A DNA stretch of 64,000 nucleotides from CAZCPB01 sp044223975 (GTDB taxonomy: Bacteria > Planctomycetota > Phycisphaerae > Phycisphaerales > UBA1924): NCBI GenBank assembly GCA_044223975.1, contig JBGALI010000012.1, positions 62,001 through 126,000 of the forward strand, in the 5' to 3' direction. Positions 18,374 to 26,753 of the stretch are shown piece by piece. The notes below the pieces were generated by a model. That model saw only the letters and a program-made list of their open reading frames with translations. It was not told the DNA's origin and ran no database searches. Position 1 is the first letter of the stretch; each line of letters begins with the position of its first letter. The position numbers and the translations under genes were made by a program.

Positions 18374-21310
18374 TCAGTTGGCAGCGGGTCCGGGAGGACT
18401 CCCGCCGGGGGTGCGTTCAACGCTCGGAGAAGCGGGGCCTTGCTCGCTCCCTTCAATCAAGGAAAGGAGAGTGTTGGCCAGAGTCTTGGGATTGATGGGT
18501 TTACTGATATGCGAGTCCATTCCAGCGGCCAGGCACCGGTCACGGTCATCCTGCATCGCGTTCGCGGTTAATGCGACGATGGGAACCCGGCGAGCCCCGC
18601 TTGCACGCTCCGTGCGTCGTATCGCTTGTGTGGCTTCGAAGCCGTCCATGACGGGCATTTGACAATCCATCAGGATCAGGTCGTACTTCCCGCTTTCCGC
18701 CGCGGCGACCGCTTCCTTGCCGTCGGGGACGATGTCGCAATGGAATCCCAGCTTCGCGAGCAGTTCGGACGCGACGATCTGGTTGATCTCGTTGTCCTCG
18801 GCGAGCAGTATTCTGGCGCCGCGCGACGCGATCGGTGCGGGCTCCGATTTCGATTCAGAACGTGGACTGTCCGCAGGTGGTCTTTCTGCCCGCGCGAGCA
18901 CGCCCATGATGGTGTCGAATAGCTCCGACTGCCGGACCGGCTTGGCGATTGCTCCCGCGAAGCCGAGCGCGCGCAGCGACTCATGCTCAATCCGGTCGTC
19001 CATCGTCAGCAGGACCATGAGCGCGGTTCCCGCGATATCCGCACGAGACCTGACCGCGTTGCTCAGCTCGAACGCGTCCATATCGGGAAGGTCTCGGTCG
19101 ATCAGCGCAACCTGAAAGGGCCGCTTGGCGGCCGCAGCAGCCGTCAGCGCGTTGAGCGCGGCCTGTCCGTCGCGCACGGCCGACTCGTCCAGCCCCCAAC
19201 TGGCAATCTGCTCCCGGAGCACTCCCAGGTGGGCCTCGTCATCATCCACCAGCAGCACGCGAATCCCTCGCGGATCGACGTCGTGGCGCTGGGGGAGCGG
19301 CTGGTCAGCCACGCGGCCCAATTTGACCGTGAACCAGAACACCGAGCCCTTCTCCGGTTCGCTCTCGACCCCCACCTGACCGCCCATCAGCTCGGCAAGT
19401 CGCTTGGCGATAGCCAAGCCCAATCCCGTGCCGCCGTACGCCCGGGTCGTCTGAGCGTCCGCCTGCGAGAAAGCCTTGAAAAGGCGGTCGAGCCGATCCG
19501 CGGGAATCCCGATGCCGGTATCGGTGACGCTGATTCTGACCGTCACCGATTCGGTGTCCTCGGCTTCGAGCACCACTCGCAGCACAACGCTTCCCTTGCG
19601 TGTAAACTTGATCGCGTTGCTGATTAGATTGACGACCACCTGCCGCAGTCGGTCGGCATCGCCCATGACCATCCGCGGGACCCCCGGATGTACGCTGCTC
19701 GCCAGCTCCAACCCTTTCTGCTGGGCACCGGGTGCGAGCATCTGCACAAACTCCTCGAGGGCTGCGTGCAGATTGAATTGGAACGAGGCTAGTTCCAGCT
19801 TCCCCGCCTCGATCTTCGAGAAATCCAAAATATCGTTCACAATGGCCGTGAGTGACTCGGCAGACGACTTGGTGATCGCCGCGTACCGGCGCTGCTGGGG
19901 GGTCATCGGGGTGTCAAGAAGCAACTCGATCATCCCGACCACGCCGTTGAGAGGTGTGCGTATTTCGTGACTCATGTGGGCCAGGAACTCGCTCTTGGCG
20001 CGGCTGGCCGCTTCGGCCACCGCTCTCTCATGTTCCAGCTTCAGGCCGCGGACCAACTCCGCCTCCTTACGGTCCGTGATGTCCAGCACCACGCCCTGGA
20101 TGAACAATGGGCGGCCGGCCGCGTCCTCATACACGCGTCCCCGCACCGCGACCCAGCCGAGCGACTTGTCAGCCCGGACGACCCGATACTCCTCGTCATA
20201 CTCGCAGCGCGTCCGGATCGCGCGCTCGATCGCCGCCACGACACGGTCGCGGTCCTCGGGCAAGATCGCATTTCGGTACGGCGCGGCGTCATCGGGTCGT
20301 TCGGAGGATCCCCCCAGGAGCGATCTGGCCCGGTCGGACATCTCTACGCGATCTTCTGTCAGGCTCCAACGCCACACGCCGATCTCGCCCGCGGCAAGCG
20401 CCATCCGCAGGCGATGTTCGCTTTCCTGAAGAGATGCTTCTGCGCGCTTGCGCTGCGTGATATCGCGCACGATCTTCGCCACTTCCACGGGCTTGCCCGT
20501 GGGGTCTTTGATCGTGGACAGCGTCACCGCGACGTCCACTCGCTCGCCGCCCTTCTTTACACGTTCGGTCTCAAGCCGAATGACCTCTCCCGCACGCAGG
20601 CGCACCAAGAGGTCAGTCCATTCCGCTGTTCGTTCCGGCGGCACCAGCACCGATAGGGGCTTGCCGATGACCTCGGGTGCTTCGTACCCGAAGAGGCGTA
20701 CCGCCGCAGCATTCCATGTGGTGATCGTTCCCGTGAGATCTTCCGTAATTATGGCGTCGTCGGAATGCTCGACGATCGAAGCCAGCTTTGCGTCGGTGAC
20801 TTCAAAGCGGCGCACACGGCTTTTCAGTTCGTCAGCGTGCGCGGCGTTTTGCGCCTGGGCGGCTTTCATGCGACTAAGAGTGGTAACGTCCTCAACTCGG
20901 TGGATGATGTACTCGACCGCTCCGTCGGGACCCATGACAGGAATGTTCTGCGGGCTCCAGGATCGCTCCTCAAAGCCTCCCCCCTCCGCTTCAGGACGGC
21001 GGATGTCGTACTTTTGAATAGGCATGATGTCAACGGTTCGTGTTGACAGCACGCGGTCCAGGGACGCGTGGAGGTTGCGCACCCCGTTAGCTCCCGGGTC
21101 ATCGGGGTTGTCCGGGAAGACTTCAAACAGCGGTTGTCCCACGATCTTTGCGCGCGTGGTCATCGTGGCGCGGAGATACGCATCGGATACCGCGACAATC
21201 CTCAAGGATGGGCTGAGAACGAGATAAAGGTCTGGCACCGACGCGAAGAGCGCGCCATAGTCGGGGCTGCCCTGGTCAATGGACGCCGTGTCTTCAGTTC
21301 TATTGCTCAT
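18374..21310 (-). CDS. Soluble hybrid histidine kinase: three PAS, HisKA, HATPase, two receivers
   Basis: 978 residues from ATG 21310; a TTG at 21343 is an alternative. No membrane helix is seen. PAS domains start near 18 (LFASVPDLYLVLSPSLRIVA), 175 (IVEHSDDAIITEDLTGTITT) and 295 (RLRMALAAGEIGVWRWSL). Then HisKA (FLAHMSHEIRTPLNGVVGM), HATPase_c (DRLRQVVVNLISNAIKFTR, GTGLGLAIAKRLAELMGG), receiver 1 (VLLVDDDE, ALIDRDLPDMD) and receiver 2 (LLAEDNEINQIV, LMDCQMPVMDGFEATQ). It has no Hpt of its own, so the separate Hpt at 16914 may serve it. It converges on the HD-GYP gene with a 42-nt gap. Confidence 0.9.
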   Translation of the reverse strand: MSNRTEDTASIDQGSPDYGALFASVPDLYLVLSPSLRIVAVSDAYLRATMTTRAKIVGQPLFEVFPDNPDDPGANGVRNLHASLDRVLSTRTVDIMPIQKYDIRRPEAEGGGFEERSWSPQNIPVMGPDGAVEYIIHRVEDVTTLSRMKAAQAQNAAHADELKSRVRRFEVTDAKLASIVEHSDDAIITEDLTGTITTWNAAAVRLFGYEAPEVIGKPLSVLVPPERTAEWTDLLVRLRAGEVIRLETERVKKGGERVDVAVTLSTIKDPTGKPVEVAKIVRDITQRKRAEASLQESEHRLRMALAAGEIGVWRWSLTEDRVEMSDRARSLLGGSSERPDDAAPYRNAILPEDRDRVVAAIERAIRTRCEYDEEYRVVRADKSLGWVAVRGRVYEDAAGRPLFIQGVVLDITDRKEAELVRGLKLEHERAVAEAASRAKSEFLAHMSHEIRTPLNGVVGMIELLLDTPMTPQQRRYAAITKSSAESLTAIVNDILDFSKIEAGKLELASFQFNLHAALEEFVQMLAPGAQQKGLELASSVHPGVPRMVMGDADRLRQVVVNLISNAIKFTRKGSVVLRVVLEAEDTESVTVRISVTDTGIGIPADRLDRLFKAFSQADAQTTRAYGGTGLGLAIAKRLAELMGGQVGVESEPEKGSVFWFTVKLGRVADQPLPQRHDVDPRGIRVLLVDDDEAHLGVLREQIASWGLDESAVRDGQAALNALTAAAAAKRPFQVALIDRDLPDMDAFELSNAVRSRADIAGTALMVLLTMDDRIEHESLRALGFAGAIAKPVRQSELFDTIMGVLARAERPPADSPRSESKSEPAPIASRGARILLAEDNEINQIVASELLAKLGFHCDIVPDGKEAVAAAESGKYDLILMDCQMPVMDGFEATQAIRRTERASGARRVPIVALTANAMQDDRDRCLAAGMDSHISKPINPKTLANTLLSLIEGSEQGPASPSVERTPGGSPPGPAAN

Positions 21311-21899
21311 CGAGTCCAGCCCACGGGCGTAGGGCTCCTTCAAATCCCTGTCTGAGAAACTCCGAGCGCGGCCAGCTCATCGCCATACTCCATCGCACGT
21401 GAACAGGTCGAGCAAGGGCGCCCAGGCTGATCGAGTGCCACACTACCGCGCCGACGTGGAGTCGGCGTCGATTCGCGCATGAATTCGCGCGTGAAAATTT
21501 ACTTATGTTGCTTTCCCATGTTTCGCCGTCGCACCGCGCAGGTTATTAGCACTCGGCCGGTGCCGGAGTCGCGATCCCCAAAGCCTCGCGCTTTGGGTTG
21601 ACCACGCCGGGCGTCTCCTGCGCCGCGGCACCCCGCCGCTCGGTCCCTTCGCGTCTTCAACTCGTAGGTAAGAAGAAATTCATTCTTGTGTCAGGATCGC
21701 GCCATACGCGATTGCGAAACTCAGACCCGGAGAGAAGGAACAACCGGGCCGCAGGCCGCGCGCCCGATGTCGAGACCGCCGGGTCCCCCACGCGGCGGTC
21801 TTCTTTGATGCTTAGCGGATTGGTGCATCAGTTCGCACCCGCCAAGCCCGATGGCACCTCACTCAGTTCAACGAGGCAGGGCGGCAGGCGACCTCCCGC
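21311..21899. other. Intergenic stretch with one hairpin
   Basis: Divergent gap between the hybrid kinase and a PilZ gene. The only clear structure is CCCAAAGC-CTCGC-GCTTTGGG (21577-21597), an 8-bp perfect hairpin without a T-run. The part near 21485-21530 is AT-richer than its surroundings and could hold a promoter, but no confident hexamer pair was found. Confidence 0.5.
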
Positions 21900-22223
21900 A
21901 TGGGGCTTCTTCATTCCATCAAACTCCTCTGGTCGGGCCGCGGAAGCCGCCGGGCTCCCCGTACAGGGGGCGTGGGGATTACCTGCGAACTCGGAGATGT
22001 GGTGGATTACAGCACCACCGGCATGCGTGTGATGACCGAGATCAAGCCCGCGGTGGGGCTGGGTGATGTCCTGCACCTGGAGGTGACAGGTCCAGGTTGG
22101 ACTCGCCGACTCTCTGTTCGCGTGGCGCGGGTCACTCGGGCCTCGCTGAGCCTCTGGGAGGTTGGCCTTGAGTTTCTGGGTGAGCCAGGACCATCCATCC
22201 CTACGACGGCCTCGCATCGATGA
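21900..22223 (+). CDS. PilZ-like domain protein
   Basis: 107 residues. After a short basic N-terminus, GVGITCELGDVVDYSTTGMR matches the second part of the PilZ c-di-GMP motif (DxSxxG, here DYSTTG), and the rest is strand-rich (VLHLEVTGPGWTRRLSVRVA, EVGLEFLG). The RxxxR half of the motif is not clear, though RR/R residues lie just upstream. It is a close relative of the PilZ protein at 50337 in the stretch CELGDV..(D/N).S.(T/S)GM. Its setting beside an HD-GYP operon suits a c-di-GMP effector. Confidence 0.65.
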   Translation: MGLLHSIKLLWSGRGSRRAPRTGGVGITCELGDVVDYSTTGMRVMTEIKPAVGLGDVLHLEVTGPGWTRRLSVRVARVTRASLSLWEVGLEFLGEPGPSIPTTASHR

Positions 22224-22357
22224 CCTTGAATTCGGAGGAGGACCTCCCCACTGGACATCGTGCGGACAGCCGCCCCCGTGCCGTGGCGTGGTGGGCGCCA
22301 GCCGCTCGTCGTTCGGGTTCACTAGAGTTGGTGGCGGACGCGCGTCCGACACTCCGA

Positions 22358-23266
22358 TCATCCCCCGCTGGTCTTTCCTCCCATCACCCGAAGGATCTGT
22401 CCTGCGATGTAGCTCGAATCCGCGCTAGACGCGAGGAAGACGTACGCGGGCGCTAGTTCCTCGGGCTGGGCCGGGCGATCGATGGGTGGTCCGGTCTTGC
22501 CGCGACCGAAGTTGGCGATTCGTTGGCGAGAAGCGCCGCGGTCGCTCGGGTTCAGCGGCGTCCAAACGGGACCGGGGGCCACCGCGTTTACGCGGATTCC
22601 TTGGGCGATCAGCTGGCGCGCCAGGCTCTTGGTGAGGGTGTTGATCGCGCCCTTGGTCGCGCTGTAGTCGGGCAGCTCGGGTGGCCCGTCGAACGCCGTC
22701 TCGGAGCTCGTCACAATGATCGATGCACCTCGCTTCAGTCGCGGCAGGGCAGCCTTCACGAGCCAGAAGTACGCGTACACGTTTGTCTTGAACGTACGGT
22801 CAAACTCCGCGTCGGTGACGTCAAGAATCGATTTCTTGCGGTTCTGCCAGGCGGCGTTGCTCACCAGCACATCGAGCCTCCCGAAGGCACGCCATGTTCT
22901 CTCCACGATCGATCTGCACGTCTTTGGGTCGCGCAGATCGCCCGGCAAACGCAGACACCGCTTCCCCAAACTCTCGACCGCCGCTGCGGTTTCTTTCGCA
23001 TCCGATTCCTCGGCGCGCAGATAGTTGATGGCGACGTCCGCGCCCTCGCGTGCGTACATGACCGCCACGGCACGCCCGATCCCCGAATCCCCGCCCGTGA
23101 TGAGCGCCGCCTGGCCGGCCAGTTTGCCCGCGGGAGCAAAGTCGGGGGCTTCGTAGCGCGGTCGCGGTCGGAGCTTCGATTCAATGCCCGGCTTGCTCTG
23201 GTGCTGCCGCGGGAACGGAGGGCGGGGCTGCTCCGCGGGCCTCCTGCGGGACGTGGGCTTGCGCAT
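22358..23266 (-). CDS. SDR-family oxidoreductase (YghA-like)
   Basis: 302 residues from ATG 23266, with GGAGG 9 nt upstream. A ~50-residue basic, Pro-rich extension precedes the Rossmann fold, as in YghA/stress-type SDRs. The NAD(P) site is ALITGGDSGIGRAVAVMYAR, followed by VLVSNAAWQN (NAG-type motif), catalytic Ser in IIVTSSETAFDG, and YSATKGAINTLTKSL (YxxxK). The end YIAGQILRVMGGKTSGG is typical. Substrate unknown; relatives reduce aldehydes or are annotated as general-stress proteins. Confidence 0.88.
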   Translation of the reverse strand: MRKPTSRRRPAEQPRPPFPRQHQSKPGIESKLRPRPRYEAPDFAPAGKLAGQAALITGGDSGIGRAVAVMYAREGADVAINYLRAEESDAKETAAAVESLGKRCLRLPGDLRDPKTCRSIVERTWRAFGRLDVLVSNAAWQNRKKSILDVTDAEFDRTFKTNVYAYFWLVKAALPRLKRGASIIVTSSETAFDGPPELPDYSATKGAINTLTKSLARQLIAQGIRVNAVAPGPVWTPLNPSDRGASRQRIANFGRGKTGPPIDRPAQPEELAPAYVFLASSADSSYIAGQILRVMGGKTSGG

Positions 23267-23650
23267 CGCGGGCTGCCTCCGATTGGTGTTAACGCTGTCC
23301 ACCCCGCGCATCCGAAGGTGCGCGGCGGGACCACGTGACGGTCTAGTAAAACGGGGTTCATCGTGGGCGGGCCCTTCCTGACTCTGCTCGGACCGCCGCG
23401 ATCGCCTCAGACATCGCGAATCCGCCGGGCCGGAAGTGACGCAGGGTGATCTGGCTCAAGGGCGCTCGCCAACCTGCACGCGAGGGGCAGTGCGCTTCCG
23501 GCGACCGAGACATGCTTCGTGCGTACGCCCATTCCGGTGCCGGACGCGTTGACCCCGCTGCTCGCCCAGCGTCCTTTCAAGAGAGTTTCACGATCGATTC
23601 AGTCGCCATGGCGGGGACCATCCGAAGTGGTAGTAGAGGAGAACCACGCC
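23267..23650. other. Divergent intergenic stretch
   Basis: Lies between the SDR gene and a small hypothetical gene. No repeat, RNA or convincing promoter was recognised; frames here lack protein character. Confidence 0.45.
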
Positions 23651-23950
23651 ATGTCTAGCAAGATCAATGCAGCCCGTGGTGAACGGCGCCGGGCACCCGT
23701 CAAAGCCAAGTTCACGGCGCGGCATGATGTGGCGATGGACATCGTAATCCAGACGCTTATCGCTCACCGCGGGGCCATCACTCTCCGGGAACTGGTGCGA
23801 GAGGTCGTGGACGAGCGCAACGATGCGTCACCCGCGCGTTTGACGCGGCGCGAACTGACTGCGGCGCTGCACCATCTTGAGCCGCTGGGACTACGCGACT
23901 CGGCGAAGAGTCATCCTCGGACGGAGCGGGGGCTGCGGTCGGCGGCTTGA
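23651..23950 (+). CDS. Small basic hypothetical protein
   Basis: 99 residues, starting MSSKINAARGERRRAPVKAK. A helical core (MDIVIQTLIAHRGAITLREL, LTRRELTAALHHLEPLGL) has the spacing of a winged-helix domain but no motif that fixes a family. GAGGAG lies 8 nt before the ATG, which decides the start over the longer open frame. It stands alone between the SDR and PAP2 genes. Confidence 0.55.
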   Translation: MSSKINAARGERRRAPVKAKFTARHDVAMDIVIQTLIAHRGAITLRELVREVVDERNDASPARLTRRELTAALHHLEPLGLRDSAKSHPRTERGLRSAA

Positions 23951-24019
23951 ACGTTCCTTCCGCGGCGCGCAGCCGCGATCGCGGGGCGGTTTGTATTGAC
24001 CCACACCGCAATATCCCCC

Positions 24020-24733
24020 ATGCCTCGCCTTTCGGCACGTCCGCCTGCGAAATGGCGAGTTCGTGTTCTAGCGTGGGGGAGAGCGGCCCTTACCGAGCCC
24101 ATGCTCTTGGGCGCGGCCCTTGGACTGAACTGCTCCGTCTGGGCGTTTCTTACGCTCGCGGACAAGGTGCGCAAGTCGGGCACGCTCTCATGGGACGATC
24201 GGCTGCTCCTTCTTTTCCGCCGACAGGACGCACCGTCGGACCCAGTGGGACCGCCCTGGCTGTCACTGGCGATGCGCGACCTCTCGGCGTTGGGCGGGCC
24301 GGTGGCGATGACGATCGTGGTGGGCAGCGTCGTTGGGTATCTGCTTATCTTGGGCTACCGGCGCGCTGCGTGGAGGCTCGTGCTGGCCGCGGGGGGTGGC
24401 GGAGTGCTTGCCGTCGCGCTGAAGAGCGTCTATGGACGACCAAGACCGGCCGTCGTCGGGCACCTGATGGAGGCTACCAGCCCGTCGTTCCCGAGCGGCC
24501 ATTCGATGGTGTCCGCGGTGGTGTACGCGACCCTGGGCGTCATGATCGCGCGGCTGACGCCCGGCAGGCTGGGGAAAGTTTACGTAGTCGCCGTCTTCCT
24601 GCTGGTGCCCGCGTTGATCGGGCTGAGCCGCGTGTACTTGGGCGTTCACTACCCCAGCGACGTGGTCGCGGGCTGGGCCGCAGGGCTGGTGTGGAGCCTG
24701 GCATGCTCGATCGTGCTGCGGCGGTGGCGCTGA
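24020..24733 (+). CDS. PAP2-family membrane phosphatase
   Basis: 237 residues with about six membrane helices. All three phosphatase motifs are present: KSVYGRPRP (motif 1), SFPSGHSMVSAVVYA (motif 2, with the general-acid His) and SRVYLGVHYPSDVVAGW (motif 3, with the nucleophile His and Asp). Such enzymes dephosphorylate lipid phosphates such as phosphatidic acid, phosphatidylglycerophosphate or undecaprenyl pyrophosphate on the outer face of the membrane. The start is uncertain: ATG 24020 is chosen, and TTG 23996 is also open; neither has a clear ribosome-binding site. Confidence 0.88.
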   Translation: MPRLSARPPAKWRVRVLAWGRAALTEPMLLGAALGLNCSVWAFLTLADKVRKSGTLSWDDRLLLLFRRQDAPSDPVGPPWLSLAMRDLSALGGPVAMTIVVGSVVGYLLILGYRRAAWRLVLAAGGGGVLAVALKSVYGRPRPAVVGHLMEATSPSFPSGHSMVSAVVYATLGVMIARLTPGRLGKVYVVAVFLLVPALIGLSRVYLGVHYPSDVVAGWAAGLVWSLACSIVLRRWR

Positions 24734-24873
24734 CAGCGTCGAGCCTCGCCTTCTGCCACGGAAGGGGGGGCTGTGCTGGGCGGTGACGCTGCAGACGTTG
24801 AGCCAAGCCGTGCCCGCCACGGCACTCCTAAACTCTCAAACCTTGCCTTTCCTCTTTGAACGGAGGGCTCTCG

Positions 24874-25197
24874 ATGCCCGACACCTCGAACGTGTGGATG
24901 TACGGCGTGGGTGCCCTTATCGGCGCCGTGCTGGCGGCCGCTGTGGCGTACTTTGGGTCTTCGCGCGGGCACTCGTTCTGGCTCTGCTTCGTGCTGGCCG
25001 TGGCGACCACGCCCCTCGTGGCCTGGATCATTCTCGCGCTCATCCCCGAGCGCGTGCGGCCGTACAGGCCGCCCCCGGACCTTCTACTCGCCATCACGTT
25101 GGAAAAGGAGCGGATGAAGGCTCAAGCAGAAGTCGCTGCATCACCCGCCCCGCACTCCGGACACACCGCGCCCGCCGCAAGCGCGGCCCGGTCGTAG
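24874..25197 (+). CDS. Small two-helix membrane protein
   Basis: 107 residues from ATG 24874, preceded by CGGAGGG at 6 nt. Two hydrophobic helices (GVGALIGAVLAAAVAYFG and WLCFVLAVATTPLVAWIILA) are followed by a charged, Ala-rich cytoplasmic tail. No family recognised. Its last 76 nt overlap the 3' end of the gene on the opposite strand. Confidence 0.6.
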   Translation: MPDTSNVWMYGVGALIGAVLAAAVAYFGSSRGHSFWLCFVLAVATTPLVAWIILALIPERVRPYRPPPDLLLAITLEKERMKAQAEVAASPAPHSGHTAPAASAARS

Positions 25198-25691
25198 CCG
25201 CAGGCGAGGCACGCGCCCTCGCGGGCGCGGCGGAGGTATTTCGCGTCCGCCCTCCATGCCGCGGCGGTGGCGAGGAGAGAGAGAAGGGGTAGCGGCCAGA
25301 GGGGGATTATGACGAATCGTTGCCCGCTGATCGCGCCACCATCGAACCACCAACCAGACAAAGCGGTGCTGCGCTTAAACTCAAACTCGCCGATCCCAAA
25401 CCACGGCGCGGGACCGGGAGGCTCGATGACCATGAGCCGGGATGCCTCGCAAACTAGGGCGTAATGCCAAGGGGCATACCAGGTCACTCCCCACCACCCG
25501 CTCCCGATCCACACCACCAGCAGTAGCACGGTGAGCACCGCGCCGCCCCACTTCACCGTCTCGCGGACCGCCCGCTTCACCTTGTCGCGCGTGCTTCCCA
25601 CCTGCGCAGTCTTCCGCGCCTCGGTGTGGGCGACCGTCTTCCCACACGCGGACTCGGGGCGTCGAGACCACGACATCATCGACCGCGCCAT
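25122..25691 (-). CDS. Membrane protein with C-terminal zinc ribbon
   Basis: 189 residues from ATG 25691; the frame is open to 26003 but that part is low-complexity and crosses the island end. Two membrane helices (GGAVLTVLLLVVWIGSGWW and WPLPLLSLLATAAAW) enclose a ~70-residue exposed part. The C-terminus carries CLACGYDRAALAAGAVCPEC, a four-cysteine zinc ribbon of the CxxCGYDxxGLxxxxxCPECG type, familiar in small planctomycete membrane proteins of unknown role. It overlaps the end of the small membrane protein gene antisense. Confidence 0.6.
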   Translation of the reverse strand: MARSMMSWSRRPESACGKTVAHTEARKTAQVGSTRDKVKRAVRETVKWGGAVLTVLLLVVWIGSGWWGVTWYAPWHYALVCEASRLMVIEPPGPAPWFGIGEFEFKRSTALSGWWFDGGAISGQRFVIIPLWPLPLLSLLATAAAWRADAKYLRRAREGACLACGYDRAALAAGAVCPECGAGDAATSA

Positions 25692-26023
25692 CGTGGACGC
25701 GGCGTTCTCATCGTAGGGGATGATTGAGCCGGCCGAAGGCAGTTCGATGTCCGTGGCGTCGTCCTTGAGCCGCGGAATCAGCCGCCCAATAGCGCGACGA
25801 TCAGCGAATTGACCGGACCCCGCGTGTCCTACGCACCGCTCGCCCGCGAGTCTCGCTCGCGCGCCTCCCGCCCGCGACGACTCCCCCACCGCCGCTCGCG
25901 CACCGTTGCGCACGGCGCGGCATTCACGCGCAGGAGCGGACAGCGGGCGCGCGAGAGAGAACATGCGTGAAGCGCGCGGGAAACACATGGGGTTTTTCTT
26001 CAAAACATGCCGGGTATTCTTCC
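25692..26023. other. Intergenic stretch at the island's right end
   Basis: No gene I can support; the open frame on the minus strand is Arg/Ala-rich low-complexity sequence. The last 30 bases lead into the tRNA-Ile2 3' fragment. Confidence 0.45.
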
Positions 26024-26069
26024 CGACTCAGCGTCGCTCGGTCCCGGGTTCGAATCCCGGCGGGGCCAT
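26024..26069. repeat. tRNA-Ile2 3'-half copy, probable distal attachment site
   Basis: Matches 6835-6880 at 42 of 46 positions; the mismatches are the three bases after the anticodon stem-loop CGACTCA and one base before GGTCCC. The last 30 bases are identical. Upstream there is no D arm or 5' acceptor half, so it is not a tRNA gene. It is what an integrase leaves at the far end of an island. Confidence 0.75.
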
Positions 26070-26125
26070 CGGCCAGGAGACGGCGCCGTTCAGCACGGGC
26101 GGCCGTGCGACGCCAGCGCCCTGCG

Positions 26126-26584
26126 CTAGCGGACGACGTCGCCGTCCCGAGCCAGCATCTCAAGCACACGGCGGAGTTCGGTGACCTGAGGCCGCGACAG
26201 CTCCGACATCCCGGGCACATCGGCGAAGAGTTCGGAGACGAACGATTCGCGGGCCCGCCGCCCCGCCGCGGTCGTGTTCACCATCTTGACGCGGCGGTCA
26301 CCGGCGTCTTCCGTTCGCGAAAGCATGCCGTGCTCGACAAGACGATCAACAACTCCCGTGATGTTCGACGGATCGCAGCAGAGTTCGTCGGCCAGCGAGC
26401 GCATCGGCACGGGTTCGCTGAGCGTGAGAAGAACCTTTGCCTGCACGGACGTGAGCCCCCGGGCCTTCGCCACTCCCTCGAAATGGGCGCGCAGCCGGTC
26501 GACGTACGCGAACAGCAATCCGACCACTTCGGCGCGGGCGGCGGCGTCGGGGTCCCGCGGCTTTGGAATCTTGCACTGACCCAT
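26126..26584 (-). CDS. MarR-family transcriptional repressor
   Basis: 152 residues. Winged helix-turn-helix of MarR type: LTSVQAKVLLTLSEPVPMRS, LADELCCDPSNITGVVDRLV (recognition helix), then wing MLSRTEDAGDRRVKMVNTTA and dimerisation helices at both ends. It is divergent from an RND efflux operon starting 170 nt away, and a small palindrome in the gap overlaps the efflux -35 box. It probably represses the pump genes and is released by a phenolic or drug-like ligand, as other MarR proteins are. Confidence 0.88.
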   Translation of the reverse strand: MGQCKIPKPRDPDAAARAEVVGLLFAYVDRLRAHFEGVAKARGLTSVQAKVLLTLSEPVPMRSLADELCCDPSNITGVVDRLVEHGMLSRTEDAGDRRVKMVNTTAAGRRARESFVSELFADVPGMSELSRPQVTELRRVLEMLARDGDVVR

Positions 26585-26605
26585 CGTGCGATTCTAGCCC
26601 ATTGC

Positions 26606-26634
26606 TTGATAACATCAACTATTGAAGATAGCAT
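26606..26634 (+). promoter_or_regulatory. Promoter of the efflux operon with overlapping operator
   Basis: -35 TTGATA (26606-26611), 17-nt spacer, -10 TAGCAT (26629-26634). The palindrome TTGAT-AAC-ATCAA (26606-26618) covers the -35, and CTAT-TGAAG-ATAG (26619-26631) the spacer and -10. Both are suitable for MarR dimers from the adjacent gene. Confidence 0.55.
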
Positions 26635-26753
26635 CTTTGTGCCCCCGGGCCGGAACGCCCGAAGAGGGACGCCCGCGAGCGCGACGCGGGGAGAGCCAGT
26701 CAACCCCGACAAGCCGCCCGTCCCGGGGGCGCCCGCGGTGCGAAGGATTCCGG

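Noticed and set aside
21577..21597. Hairpin CCCAAAGC/GCTTTGGG as a terminator
   Set aside because: No T-run follows and no gene ends near it on the correct side: both neighbours start at this gap.
26024..26069. A second tRNA gene
   Set aside because: Only the anticodon-loop edge, variable region, T arm and 3' acceptor strand are present; no D arm or 5' acceptor half.
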